Shown: in pieces, positions 1 through 7,706 of the stretch
How positions within the stretch are numbered: the stretch's first letter is position 1
Layout of the letters: each line of letters begins with the position of its first letter
From: Lachnospiraceae bacterium
Lineage (GTDB): Bacteria; Bacillota; Clostridia; Lachnospirales; Lachnospiraceae
DNA length: 64,000 nt
Assembly (NCBI GenBank): GCA_022510565.1
Contig: JAFLTE010000002.1
Span: forward strand, 62,001 to 126,000
Direction: 5' to 3'
Notes under the pieces: generated by a model
Databases searched by the model: none
What the model saw: the letters and a program-made list of their open reading frames with translations, nothing else
What the model was told of the DNA's origin: nothing
Position numbers and translations under genes: made by a program

Positions 1-949
1 TATTTTCTTCGCCGTCTATCTTCAAATTACCGTTTTCATCTACATAGGGATTTCTCAGGCGGATATCCCACGGCTTATGCGAATGACGGCAGTTATACCC
101 ATGTAATCCGAGAGGATTGACTACTTTGCCGATTCCGGTACCAGGTTCGATATCATACCCGGTGCTTTCCAGCAGATTAGGATATTCCGGCTCACTTCCC
201 ACGATTCGGTACACCCTGCCCTGCCAGTTGTCATGTCCGGCCAGTGTCGGTTGTCCTTCCGGTTGTGTTCTAGCCCCTAGATGCGCCGACACAAGCACGT
301 ATTCGCTCTTTGCTTCTACTATGTACTGATTAGTCACTTGGGCGGCTGTCTGGTTCATGCTCGTTACGACACAGCAGCGTACAGCTGCTTCCAGTGTCCG
401 CTTCGTTCCTGTCGGGTATAACACCTCAATTCCTTTGCCGGCATACCTGTCCAGAATATCACACACCGCGGCAGAATAACTCTGTACGCCGCTTGCCACT
501 CTCAGATCAGCTTCATCGAGCATATTGATAAGGTCTTGCTGACTCTGCTCCATGGTGGTCCGTGTAAGGTTCGTCAATTCACCCAGGCTTTTCTTATATT
601 CTGCGTCCATAACACGGACAACTGCAGCATTTTCAAGCGGATTGGATAATTCTACACCTAACTGCTTGAGCGTGGATGCATCGTCCTCCCATGAGGTCAG
701 AACGGCATCCTGCAGAATGGCACGGAGTTCCTCACGGGTCAATCCAGTCATCTCACTCAGCTTTTTCTGTATCTCCTCCCTGCTTTCGCCCATCATCTGG
801 AGTTTATAGATTAACTGATCAGCTGTAGAAGTCATCTCACCGGCAGCAAGCAGGCGGCGGGTGATGTCTTTAAGAATAAAATCCTCTAATTGGCGGTAGA
901 GTTCAAGAAGTCTGTCTTCTTTGTTGGTAAAATAATCGGGTGGAAGCAT
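1..949 (-). CDS. Phage minor capsid protein (Phage_min_cap2 type), C-terminus outside window
   Basis: The reading frame starts with ATG at 949 (MLPPDYFTNKEDRL) and stays open to the window edge, giving about 316 residues. The helical N-terminal part (ELYRQLEDFILKDITRRLL) and the later segment YNCRHSHKPWDI with the preceding GHDNWQGR resemble the minor capsid protein 2 family (pfam06152), found near portal genes in Firmicutes phages and thought to act at the head-tail region. The gene follows the smaller minor capsid gene by 3 bases. It is absent from the ORF track because the stop lies off the window. The family call is by recognition, not search. Confidence 0.75.
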   Translation of the reverse strand, partial: MLPPDYFTNKEDRLLELYRQLEDFILKDITRRLLAAGEMTSTADQLIYKLQMMGESREEIQKKLSEMTGLTREELRAILQDAVLTSWEDDASTLKQLGVELSNPLENAAVVRVMDAEYKKSLGELTNLTRTTMEQSQQDLINMLDEADLRVASGVQSYSAAVCDILDRYAGKGIEVLYPTGTKRTLEAAVRCCVVTSMNQTAAQVTNQYIVEAKSEYVLVSAHLGARTQPEGQPTLAGHDNWQGRVYRIVGSEPEYPNLLESTGYDIEPGTGIGKVVNPLGLHGYNCRHSHKPWDIRLRNPYVDENGNLKIDGEEN

Positions 950-952
950 CCT

Positions 953-1384
953 TTAGTCCTTTCCAATCGTTTCTTTAACAAGCTTAACCCAATCGTCCTT
1001 ATACTGTTCCTTGGCTCTCTCAAACCAATGGTCAGTAGTTCCATCTGTATGCTGTTTGAGCGGTCTTCCGGTCGGATTCTTCTTGGGTGGTGAAAAGTAA
1101 CCGGTCAGATTTCCATCTCCGTCATAGATAGGAATGTTCGGCCCGTATATCTCACCTTCGTACTGATAGTGTGCATATGGTGTGTTCCACTCTATTTCGC
1201 CGCCGTATATTCCCTCTGGATAGTTGACACTGTTTCGCAGCGCTCCTTGTTGGAACGGAATGAGCGGGTCGCAGTCTGCTACTATCTGCATATTCAATAA
1301 TTTTTGCCCCTCCCTCAGCCTATCATCGATGCGTTTTGTATCAATTTTGATATCTACTGACCCAACATGAGTGTTTATCTTCAT
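953..1384 (-). CDS. Phage minor capsid protein (Minor_capsid family)
   Basis: A 143-residue virion protein. The segments CDPLIPFQQGALRNSV and NTPYAHYQYEGEIYGPN match the signature of the small minor capsid / head-tail completion proteins of Firmicutes phages (P plus xQGxLRxS, then PYAhyqyyG). It probably acts at the head-tail interface during assembly. Its start overlaps the stop of the upstream endonuclease-like gene by 4 bases, so the two are translated from one message. The short spacing to the following minor capsid gene supports a late structural operon. Confidence 0.75.
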   Translation of the reverse strand: MKINTHVGSVDIKIDTKRIDDRLREGQKLLNMQIVADCDPLIPFQQGALRNSVNYPEGIYGGEIEWNTPYAHYQYEGEIYGPNIPIYDGDGNLTGYFSPPKKNPTGRPLKQHTDGTTDHWFERAKEQYKDDWVKLVKETIGKD

Positions 1385-2034
1385 TGATTACCTGCTTTCC
1401 TATGGCTTCTGCAACCGCTTTTTTCTCTCTCAACAGCTTCTTCTAAAGAATATCCTTTACTGAGGTTGCGACTCAAATTCTTGTAATTGACGCCGTAAAA
1501 CCTCGCCCATTCCGCAAGAGTCCTTTCTACCCCCAGATGTGATATAATCTTGTTATTTGTCTTATTATTTGCATTTTCAAACCTATCAACCCATCTGCAA
1601 TTTTCTGGACAATAGCTTCCGTTAGTGTCTATTCGGTCTATCTCTAACCCCTCTTTATATCCGTTTGATAGAGCCCAGTCTATAAAAGTTTTAGAATTAT
1701 GCCACTCATCACAAACGAATATTCCCTTTGCTCCGTAATCACAGTATGATTTATGGCTGGGTCTATCGCATCTATTTATCATTCCTTGCCATACATAATA
1801 TATTTTTGTACGTGTTTTTCCGTGTTTTACCTTGCTTTCGTTTGACAGCTTTAATCCGCAGTCTTTACAGTGCTTTGTATGCCCAGATTGCAAATTGCTT
1901 CCCGAAACTATAATTTTCTTCCCACAATCACATTTACAAAACCATTTCTTTTTCTTTCCCGGAACATCAACCGCTAATTCTATTACAACTAGGCTTCCGT
2001 ATCTTCTCCCAGTTAAATCAATCTTTACTGACAT
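1381..2034 (-). CDS. HNH/AP2-like phage homing-endonuclease family protein
   Basis: A 217-residue protein. The N-terminus carries a zinc-ribbon-like cysteine set (CKCDCGKK and HTKHCKDCG). The middle has the conserved block YVWQGMINRCDRP, YGAKGIFVCDEW, LEIDRIDTNGSYCPENCRWV, typical of a large family of free-standing putative homing endonucleases in phages. The C-terminus (LAEWARFYGVNYKNLSRNL) is a probable helix-turn-helix DNA-binding domain. It sits inside the structural operon between the portal and minor capsid genes, a usual site for homing genes, and is preceded by a strong inverted-repeat structure. It is more AT-rich than the flanking structural genes. Activity is inferred. Confidence 0.6.
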   Translation of the reverse strand: MSVKIDLTGRRYGSLVVIELAVDVPGKKKKWFCKCDCGKKIIVSGSNLQSGHTKHCKDCGLKLSNESKVKHGKTRTKIYYVWQGMINRCDRPSHKSYCDYGAKGIFVCDEWHNSKTFIDWALSNGYKEGLEIDRIDTNGSYCPENCRWVDRFENANNKTNNKIISHLGVERTLAEWARFYGVNYKNLSRNLSKGYSLEEAVEREKSGCRSHRKAGNQ

Positions 2035-2065
2035 ATTGCGCCCCTTCCTGCAATCTCCCTAAATA

Positions 2066-2132
2066 ATTAAAGCGTGAGGAAATGGCTAGGGATTGCCACG
2101 TTCGCCCCGTCGGGCTATCCTCACACTTTAAT
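2066..2132 (-). ncRNA. Structured RNA candidate (three-way junction)
   Basis: The ends 2066-2080 and 2118-2132 form a 15-bp helix. In the minus-strand RNA all pairs hold, with one G-U; on the plus strand that position would be C-A. Inside are two 4-bp hairpins (TGGC/GCCA and GCCC/GGGC) joined by short linkers. The asymmetry favours a functional minus-strand transcript, which is the sense of the surrounding genes. It lies between a 60-residue ORF and the homing-endonuclease-like gene. I do not recognise it as a known ribozyme or riboswitch. Confidence 0.45.
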
Positions 2133-2144
2133 CATAAAATACTT

Positions 2145-2327
2145 TTATTTAGTATTTGTACCATTTTTCTGCCGCTTGTTCGCAGCTATTTCTACTGCAA
2201 GCTCCATAAAGTCACGCTCGCCGGGTTGCATTTCGGTCCTTGCTATATAATCAACAACCTCTTTGAAGTCTGTTCTGGACATCAAGACCATAACAACCAC
2301 CATTTCAACAATCTCCTGATCACTCAT
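2145..2327 (-). CDS. Small phage protein of unknown function (60 aa)
   Basis: A 60-residue protein. It begins MSDQEIVEMVVVMVLMSRT and appears to be a small helical bundle with a basic tail (ANKRQKNGTNTK). Its start overlaps the stop of the preceding 70-residue gene by 4 bases, so the two are co-translated. They follow the ribbon-helix-helix gene in a small cassette inserted between the portal and minor capsid genes. No function is assigned. Confidence 0.55.
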   Translation of the reverse strand: MSDQEIVEMVVVMVLMSRTDFKEVVDYIARTEMQPGERDFMELAVEIAANKRQKNGTNTK

Positions 2328-2536
2328 GCAGCACCGCCTTTCTTTAATTCAGAAACAGCCGCCCGATAGCCCTTAGCATAGCCATATTCAAATGTAGTGG
2401 CTATAGTATTTACAACACTTCCGCTGCAGACCGCGTCATCTGCCAGTTGTCTCAATTCTCTAGTATTAATATCATACCGATCATTGACCTCCTTATTTGT
2501 AAAAAACCTTTTTATATACTTCTTGATTCTCTCCAT
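2324..2536 (-). CDS. Small phage protein of unknown function (70 aa)
   Basis: Translation most likely starts at ATG 2536 (MERIKKYIKRFF), which has AAAGGAG 11 bases upstream. The track's longer version would need a TTG at 2557. The protein is helical and basic at the N-terminus, then contains FEYGYAKGYRAAVSELKKGG. It belongs to the same cassette as the 60-residue gene. No recognisable domain. Confidence 0.55.
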   Translation of the reverse strand: MERIKKYIKRFFTNKEVNDRYDINTRELRQLADDAVCSGSVVNTIATTFEYGYAKGYRAAVSELKKGGAA

Positions 2537-2594
2537 AAATAAAAAATCTCCTTTCAAATTGTTCTTGAAAGAAGCCTCTCATGCGTGTTACAAT

Positions 2595-2669
2595 ATTCAC
2601 GCAGGGAAACTTCTCTGTGGTTGATAGAGCGTTTACAACTTTCTCAGGGTGGTAACGCTCTATTTTTTG
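2595..2669 (+). ncRNA. Candidate antisense small RNA in the phage cassette
   Basis: A plus-strand promoter-like pair TTGAAA (2565-2570), 18-bp spacer, TACAAT (2589-2594) is followed by a 6-bp hairpin (CAGGGA/TCTCTG) and then a terminator-like hairpin AGAGCGTT/AACGCTCT running into TATTTTTT at about 2669. It would give an RNA of about 70 nt running against the cassette transcript, in the gap between the ribbon-helix-helix gene and the 70-residue gene. Expression is inferred. Confidence 0.4.
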
Positions 2670-2830
2670 TCCAATTCAGCTTTTACCATTTTGATGCCTT
2701 TATTGATTACTTCTGTTTTGGTAGTTTTGAGTTTTTCGGAGCACTCACTAAGTATTTTGTCCATTTCATTATCAAGTCTTAACTCAAAACGATGGTGTTT
2801 GGACTTATCTGATTTTGGTCTTGGCGACAA
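2660..2830 (-). CDS. Ribbon-helix-helix (Arc/CopG-like) small DNA-binding protein
   Basis: A 56-residue protein with a TTG start (2830), not in the ORF track. GGAGG lies 7 bases upstream and supports this start. The segment HHRFELRLDNEMDKILSECS has the beta-strand then helix pattern of ribbon-helix-helix repressors, followed by a helix rich in Lys and Thr. The gene has its own promoter overlapped by two copies of a TACGTACAA palindromic element, so it probably represses itself. It lies just after the portal operon terminator. Role in the phage unknown. Confidence 0.6.
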   Translation of the reverse strand: MSPRPKSDKSKHHRFELRLDNEMDKILSECSEKLKTTKTEVINKGIKMVKAELDKK

Positions 2831-2846
2831 TTTTTAGCCTCCTTTC

Positions 2847-2890
2847 TTGTACGTACAATTACATTATACACGTACGTACAACAATGTCAA
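2847..2890 (-). promoter_or_regulatory. Promoter and palindromic operators of the RHH gene
   Basis: On the minus strand TTGACA (2890-2885), a 16-bp spacer and TATAAT (2868-2863) form a near-consensus sigma-A promoter. The palindrome TTGTACGTACAA (2847-2858) lies just after the -10, and GTACGTACAAC (2872-2882) lies in the spacer. These are likely binding sites for the ribbon-helix-helix protein encoded next. Confidence 0.65.
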
Positions 2891-2896
2891 TGCCCA

Positions 2897-2926
2897 AATT
2901 AAAAGAGAGTGCCTAAACACCCTCTT
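2897..2926 (-). terminator. Terminator after the portal gene
   Basis: Minus-strand hairpin AAGAGGGTG/CACTCTCTT (one G-U pair), loop TTTAGG, followed by TTAATTT. It overlaps the portal stop codon and separates the terminase-portal transcript from the RHH cassette promoter. Confidence 0.6.
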
Positions 2927-4347
2927 TATTCTTCATCAAAAAGACCTTTTTTCTCGTTCTCTCCTTGCGCGTCTGCCGCAACTTCTCGCGCATTCTGCTC
3001 ACTCATTCCCTCATACTCCATAAAATACCGCCATAATGGGTATTTTCCAGCTTGAACATATTGCCAATGCCGTAATCTGTCCTCCTCAAAATTTAGAGTT
3101 ATATCTTGGAACGAATAGCTTACTTCATAAGTACCTACCGGCGCAAGGTTATAAATATCTGCCCATTTGTCAAGCGCATAGATCAGCCCGTCTGTAGCTG
3201 CCTGAAGACTGTCTCTGATCTGCTTGATTAACTGTATCGTTTCCCTGTCATCAGCTTCTACCTGCGTTGCCGTAACATGTCCCGTCCTGCCGTTTAATAC
3301 AAATTGTCCATTACTGTACCCGATTTTTACCCCTACAAGATTGAGGAAATGGTCGATACCACTCAATCTACTGTCAGTCTGCAGCGCCGGGTTTACTTCG
3401 TGGTATTCATCACCGGTATTGCTACCGGGAATAATGTGCACATATCTCGGCAACGCTTTTCCGGCCTTGTCCACTGCCCCGTTAGCCGTGAATTTACTTC
3501 TTACCGGCTTTCCGGGTTCGTCTATCAGCATATCACCTAAGAACACTTTCTTCTGACTGTCGAATATTTCATCTTCCAGCCTTGTCCATGCAATATCAAG
3601 GGTTTTTAACTCTTTGAGCGCATTGGAGAATACAGATACGCCGAGCGGACTTGTCATGTCCATATTATTGGACAGCGGCATCTTGAATACCGAGAATAAC
3701 GGCTGCCCTATGTTCTCATAGGCTGCATCTTCCTCTAGATTCGCCCATACTGTATCACCCATATTGCACTCCGTACCTATTACGCCCTCTTTGTTCGACT
3801 TGTAAGTTTTGTTGGTAATACGGTATATCCGCATATCTTCCGATATATCCTCAAATCGCTGCCATTCAAGGCGTGTATAGTATTTATTACCATCTGCGTA
3901 GTGGTCAAAGAAAATTCCACCATCAATCTTGCCCTCTGCGGCGTGTGTCGGGCAGAAGTCCCAAGGCATAACATAATCAATACCGGTGCCGTTTGGCTTT
4001 AGAATGATATGACCGAATGCGCAGGCTTTCTCACATTCCTCATTCTTCATTCTGGTTATATAGCTGTCCATAAAGCTGTTAATCCAGTCAGCCCTTGCCG
4101 AACCCTCAACGCTGATACCAAGTGCAAGTGTGGTAAGTCTGGCCGTCTCATTGCACAGCTTCTTTGCAAAGTTAAAGGACTCTATATCATCATTTGCCCA
4201 AGGCGGCTTACCCTGGTAGATTTTTACCCATTCATCTAATGCAAGCCGCATGATATCGCTTTCTATGGTTTTAACTTTAAACTTCTCCTGTGCTTCTTTC
4301 TGCCACAATGATTCCCACCACCTTTTGATTGTTTGAATTATTCCCAT
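2926..4347 (-). CDS. Phage portal protein (SPP1 Gp6-like)
   Basis: A 473-residue protein that forms the dodecameric ring at the packaging vertex. Length and sequence fit the SPP1-type portal family (Phage_prot_Gp6). The N-terminus is MGIIQTIKRWWESLW, the middle contains PLGVSVFSNALKELKTLDIAW, typical of the family, and the region around TGHVTATQVEADDRET precedes a helical C-terminal part. It directly follows the terminase gene (1-base overlap), the canonical order. An acidic tail (EKKGLFDEE) ends the protein. No anomalies seen. Confidence 0.85.
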   Translation of the reverse strand: MGIIQTIKRWWESLWQKEAQEKFKVKTIESDIMRLALDEWVKIYQGKPPWANDDIESFNFAKKLCNETARLTTLALGISVEGSARADWINSFMDSYITRMKNEECEKACAFGHIILKPNGTGIDYVMPWDFCPTHAAEGKIDGGIFFDHYADGNKYYTRLEWQRFEDISEDMRIYRITNKTYKSNKEGVIGTECNMGDTVWANLEEDAAYENIGQPLFSVFKMPLSNNMDMTSPLGVSVFSNALKELKTLDIAWTRLEDEIFDSQKKVFLGDMLIDEPGKPVRSKFTANGAVDKAGKALPRYVHIIPGSNTGDEYHEVNPALQTDSRLSGIDHFLNLVGVKIGYSNGQFVLNGRTGHVTATQVEADDRETIQLIKQIRDSLQAATDGLIYALDKWADIYNLAPVGTYEVSYSFQDITLNFEEDRLRHWQYVQAGKYPLWRYFMEYEGMSEQNAREVAADAQGENEKKGLFDEE

Positions 4348-5948
4348 TATGCGCTGTTTCCTCTCTTATTGAACAACTGTTCAAATGCGTATCTGGTAGC
4401 TGCTATTGTATGATCGTCTTGCCCCTCAGGATATCCGCTTATGACATTTCCATCCTTGTCACGGTCATATTCATAATTTGTAAACTCGTTATAAGCGTTC
4501 GGAGTTCTCCGCTGGTCTATGACGATTGTTCGGCGCTGCAGCCACTTAAAGCCATATTCTACACTGCCGGGTCCTTTCACTGCTGCCCTCGCCGGGAGTC
4601 CTCTGTCACGGTAATCTACAACGGATTTATTCTCGTTGCTGTCACAAGTAATCGTGTAATCATCATATCCCTTTTGCATTATCCACTCGGCCGTAGTTTC
4701 ATTGCTTGTCTTGTGGACATAATTCTCATCAAGCAAATATATTTTTTCGTGTGTACTATCATAGTAAGCCCGGATAAAAGCATAAGCGTCCGGATACCAT
4801 CCCCAGTCCACGCCTTGATAAATACGGTCAAATGTCGCTATTTCTGAGTCTTCAATCGCTCTAAGTTCCAGATACTCAAATACATTGCCGCCCTCACCGT
4901 TTGGCACGCCATCATACTCATGTTCATATGCTTCAGGGTTGACTTCCTTTAAATGCGCGGCATCACTGATAAATTTTTCTCCCAACCATTCCGGCGGTGC
5001 ATCTTTGTAGTGCGAATGATGTATGATCCGGCGTGGGTTCGGCTGCAATTTAATCTTATTTACCCAGTTGTTTTTACTTTTCGGTGGGTTGTATGAAGAA
5101 AAATCATAGCTTTCATCACCGCCACGAAGTACGGACTGATTAACGGAACGCTCCTGCGCGTCCCCCTTCATCTGGTCTTTTTCCTCTTTCCAGAGAATGC
5201 CAATATATCCAAACGGCGGCTTTATTGATTTCAGCTTAGTTTCATCATCAAGACCTCTAAAATAAATAATCTGTCCGGTTTTTATATATCTGATCTCCAA
5301 AGGGCTGACCTTGCAGTCAAATTCTTCATTCAGACCCAACTCATTGATGGCCCATTTTATTTGCGCATATACGGAATCTTTTAACGTACCTGCTACCTGT
5401 CTGGTAATACAAGCATGCATTATAGGGTGATTCTTTACGAGTTCAAGAATCTTTAACGATATAAAAGACGATTTCAGACCGCCACGTCCACCCTCAAAAA
5501 CATATTCTATATTGGGCTTTATTTGACGATTTATATCAACAAAGCTTTTCCCGATCACTCTTGCCGGAAGTTCGTAAGGTTTGCTATCTACCGCTTTCTG
5601 CTTTTCTTCCTGCTCTTCCTTGATGCGTAATGCCTTTTCAAGAGAATCCATAGCCTTTAATTGCGTTGCCGCATCAGGAGCAAAGCCTAAATCGTCCTTC
5701 TTCTCTCCTCTGGCTATGGCAGTGCGCATTTCCTGTATTTCCTTCAAGGTGGCAATTCTCTGAGAGTCAATTTGCTTTTGGCGTTCTGCTATATATGCAG
5801 AAATGCAACTATTTGCAACTAACTTGTGTGCATTTCCCCTCGCATATCCTCTTGAATATCCTGCGTCTACCGCCGCTTTTTCAGCATTTCCACCATTCTC
5901 TATATAATTGTCTGCAAATGCTTTCTGCTTCGGTGTAAGCCCATTCAT
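4347..5948 (-). CDS. Terminase: small-subunit-like N-terminus fused to large subunit
   Basis: A 533-residue packaging motor protein. Residues ~1-115 resemble a terminase small subunit (LTPKQKAFADNYIENGGNA..AGYSRGYARGNAHKL, the Terminase_2 helix-turn-helix pattern). From about residue 130 it reads as a PBSX/Terminase_3-type large subunit: ATPase P-loop region EGGRGGLKSS, Walker B region IGILWKEEKDQ, and an RNase-H-like nuclease domain beginning YQGVDWGWYPDA, ending with GQDDHTIAATRYAFE. No separate small-subunit gene is visible just upstream, so the fusion may replace it. Such fusions occur in databases, but I could not check how common they are. Confidence 0.8.
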   Translation of the reverse strand: MNGLTPKQKAFADNYIENGGNAEKAAVDAGYSRGYARGNAHKLVANSCISAYIAERQKQIDSQRIATLKEIQEMRTAIARGEKKDDLGFAPDAATQLKAMDSLEKALRIKEEQEEKQKAVDSKPYELPARVIGKSFVDINRQIKPNIEYVFEGGRGGLKSSFISLKILELVKNHPIMHACITRQVAGTLKDSVYAQIKWAINELGLNEEFDCKVSPLEIRYIKTGQIIYFRGLDDETKLKSIKPPFGYIGILWKEEKDQMKGDAQERSVNQSVLRGGDESYDFSSYNPPKSKNNWVNKIKLQPNPRRIIHHSHYKDAPPEWLGEKFISDAAHLKEVNPEAYEHEYDGVPNGEGGNVFEYLELRAIEDSEIATFDRIYQGVDWGWYPDAYAFIRAYYDSTHEKIYLLDENYVHKTSNETTAEWIMQKGYDDYTITCDSNENKSVVDYRDRGLPARAAVKGPGSVEYGFKWLQRRTIVIDQRRTPNAYNEFTNYEYDRDKDGNVISGYPEGQDDHTIAATRYAFEQLFNKRGNSA

Positions 5949-5985
5949 GCCTATCCCTTCATTTCATTCGACATACCCCGCCATG

Positions 5986-6324
5986 CTAGGAGTTTTGTAT
6001 ATTCTGTGGATGCACCGGTGCAACCGGAGTATTTTTCACCTTTTCCCATTGCTGCAAAAACCACTTCAGAACCTCAACCTGCGAACACGTATTAAGCAAC
6101 TCCACATCTTTCACGGACATCTCACTGTTTTTCTTCTCATATTCCTGTTTTTCCGTAATACGATAGCCGGTGATAAGGCGGTTCTGCTCTTCGCTGTAAA
6201 ACTGATAAGTATTTATTTTGTATACAATTTTTTTATTGATTAAAGCTCTCTGGAGCTTTTTAATCATCTTCATTATGTTCATACAACTACATTTTGACAT
6301 ACGACAGAAGATAATTTGTACCAT
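5986..6324 (-). CDS. Phage hypothetical protein near terminase
   Basis: Up to 112 residues. The true start may be an internal Met (MNIMKMIKKLQRAL, around 6282), because no strong ribosome site precedes 6324. The part IKKLQRALINKKIVYKINTYQFYSEEQNRLITGY resembles small proteins often encoded just before terminase in Lachnospiraceae phages; their function is unknown. The last residues contain VAPVHPQNIQNS. Confidence 0.55.
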   Translation of the reverse strand: MVQIIFCRMSKCSCMNIMKMIKKLQRALINKKIVYKINTYQFYSEEQNRLITGYRITEKQEYEKKNSEMSVKDVELLNTCSQVEVLKWFLQQWEKVKNTPVAPVHPQNIQNS

Positions 6325-6363
6325 TTTACAGATATTGACGACTGCTGCCGGCAGGGCATAATA

Positions 6364-6392
6364 AAAGCATCGGTCTCTCTCGCCGATGCTTT
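6364..6392 (-). terminator. Terminator of the moron operon
   Basis: Perfect 10-bp stem AAAGCATCGG/CCGATGCTTT with a 9-nt loop, followed on the minus strand by a short T-rich tract. It ends the two-gene unit that starts at the 7,344-7,373 promoter. Confidence 0.65.
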
Positions 6393-6452
6393 ATGTCTTC
6401 TATATCATTATATTTATTGAATTATTCTTTCCGGATATTGCTTTATCAAGTT

Positions 6453-7109
6453 TTACGTACCATATATTTGTGTATTAGCTATATTCTCTGCAATCTTTTC
6501 GATAACCTTTATATCATCATATTTGATAAATACTTTCTGAACGTCCTGATAAGCCTGATTATCTATAATGAGTTTTTCCTCATTACATGTTAATTCATAT
6601 TTTTTACAACTCGATAGTATAACAAATTTATCGCTGTTTTCTTCATACTCATAATTCTTTAGATAACCAACATACGCAAATTTCTCATCATTTAGATAAA
6701 TCTTTAAACATGTATAGCTTTCATTTCGATTTTTTAATAATTCGAATGGTACACTTGAAAGGCAAGTTCGTATTCCTAACTTATCGCATACTGTTGCCAC
6801 AATGCTTGAATACTTAAGCTTATTATATAAAAACGGAAAGAAAATTGACATAATGATAATAATAATATTATATAATATCGCATTATTTTCATATGATAAT
6901 ATGCTTCCAAGAACAATATTGTATAGATAACTTATTGAAAAACTCTTAATAACTAAGCTTTGAGTTTCCCTTGAAGTTTTTGCTTCAAGGAAATTATTCC
7001 AGTAGATTGAAATTATACCTGGATATATATATACTACATAACCCGAAATACTCTGCAGTACAATTTGAACTTTTTCAGGATTGGATAATAGCTCAATTAG
7101 CGCTTCCAT
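6453..7109 (-). CDS. Membrane protein of unknown function (moron gene)
   Basis: A 218-residue, AT-rich protein with two or three N-terminal membrane segments (GYVVYIYPGIISIYW; IVLGSILSY; YNIIIIIMSIFFPFLY) and a C-terminal cytoplasmic part of about 110 residues. The layout resembles DUF6338-type proteins, but I am not certain. It overlaps the preceding small gene by 17 bases. The pair has its own consensus promoter and terminator inside the phage late region, which is the form of a lysogenic conversion (moron) unit. A superinfection-exclusion or defence role is possible but unproven. Confidence 0.6.
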   Translation of the reverse strand: MEALIELLSNPEKVQIVLQSISGYVVYIYPGIISIYWNNFLEAKTSRETQSLVIKSFSISYLYNIVLGSILSYENNAILYNIIIIIMSIFFPFLYNKLKYSSIVATVCDKLGIRTCLSSVPFELLKNRNESYTCLKIYLNDEKFAYVGYLKNYEYEENSDKFVILSSCKKYELTCNEEKLIIDNQAYQDVQKVFIKYDDIKVIEKIAENIANTQIYGT

Positions 7110-7278
7110 TATTATTGTTTCCCTCGTCTCCCGGTACTGGGTTATTTACTGCTTTTTCATTATTTCGCTTTATTGCAGAATGCTCAAGGTAATAATGTTG
7201 ATAACCTCGCTCTTTTCTTTCTGAGTTATTTACACTTTTAGATTGTCTAGTATCATTTGTATAACGTTTTGTCGGCAT
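7093..7278 (-). CDS. Small hydrophilic protein of moron unit (61 aa)
   Basis: Start placed at ATG 7278 (MPTKRYTNDTRQSKSVNN) because GGAGG lies just upstream; the track's longer form has no such site. It is highly polar, with a low-complexity Asn/Gly end (NNNNGSAN). It overlaps and precedes the membrane protein gene, so the two are probably translated together. No domain recognised. Confidence 0.5.
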   Translation of the reverse strand: MPTKRYTNDTRQSKSVNNSERKERGYQHYYLEHSAIKRNNEKAVNNPVPGDEGNNNNGSAN

Positions 7279-7343
7279 TTTTACTCCTCCAGAATTTTTG
7301 TCTTTGATACACCACATTGTATTATATTTTACGTTTGAATGTA

Positions 7344-7373
7344 ATTATATTATCTCGAGTATGTATCTGTCAA
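7344..7373 (-). promoter_or_regulatory. Consensus promoter of moron unit
   Basis: Minus-strand TTGACA (7373-7368), 18-bp spacer, TATAAT (7349-7344). The perfect hexamers imply constitutive expression independent of phage late control. Confidence 0.65.
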
Positions 7374-7390
7374 TACATTTAGTTTTCATT

Positions 7391-7705
7391 TCAAAATAAG
7401 CTATTTTCATCCAGTATATGGTAAAACCTTCGCCGATAGCCATAGAAATCTGTTCTCCCACACGGTATTCTGCCCAAATGTTCCGCATATTCTACTTCTT
7501 CGTAAGTCTTGCTTTCCATGACAGACAGTATAATATACTCCGCAATATCCTTATTTGCCATATATGCCGCCTCTTTGACAATGTCTTGATATTGACCGGA
7601 CTGAGCCGCTTGCTTAAGTTCTATGTACCTTTCATGGGTGATATTATAATCCTTCCATGACGCACGATGATTCTGGATATATTGCTTGGATTTTGATTTT
7701 ATCAA
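7391..7705 (-). CDS. Phage protein, possibly late transcription regulator
   Basis: A 104-residue protein. The C-terminal motif RIPCGRTDFYGYRRRFYHILDE is like the end of ArpU/RinA/DUF1492-type phage regulators (Cys-Gly-Arg then Tyr-Arg-Arg-x-Phe). Its place just before the packaging genes also fits a late-gene regulator. The N-terminal half (YIQNHRASWKDYNITHERYIELKQ) is found in other phage proteins that sit before terminase. The function is an inference from motif and position. Confidence 0.45.
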   Translation of the reverse strand: MIKSKSKQYIQNHRASWKDYNITHERYIELKQAAQSGQYQDIVKEAAYMANKDIAEYIILSVMESKTYEEVEYAEHLGRIPCGRTDFYGYRRRFYHILDENSLF

Positions 7706-7706
7706 C

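Noticed and set aside
2066-2132. Hammerhead or other known ribozyme
   Set aside because: No CTGATGA/GAAA core and no match with twister or pistol motifs that I can see.
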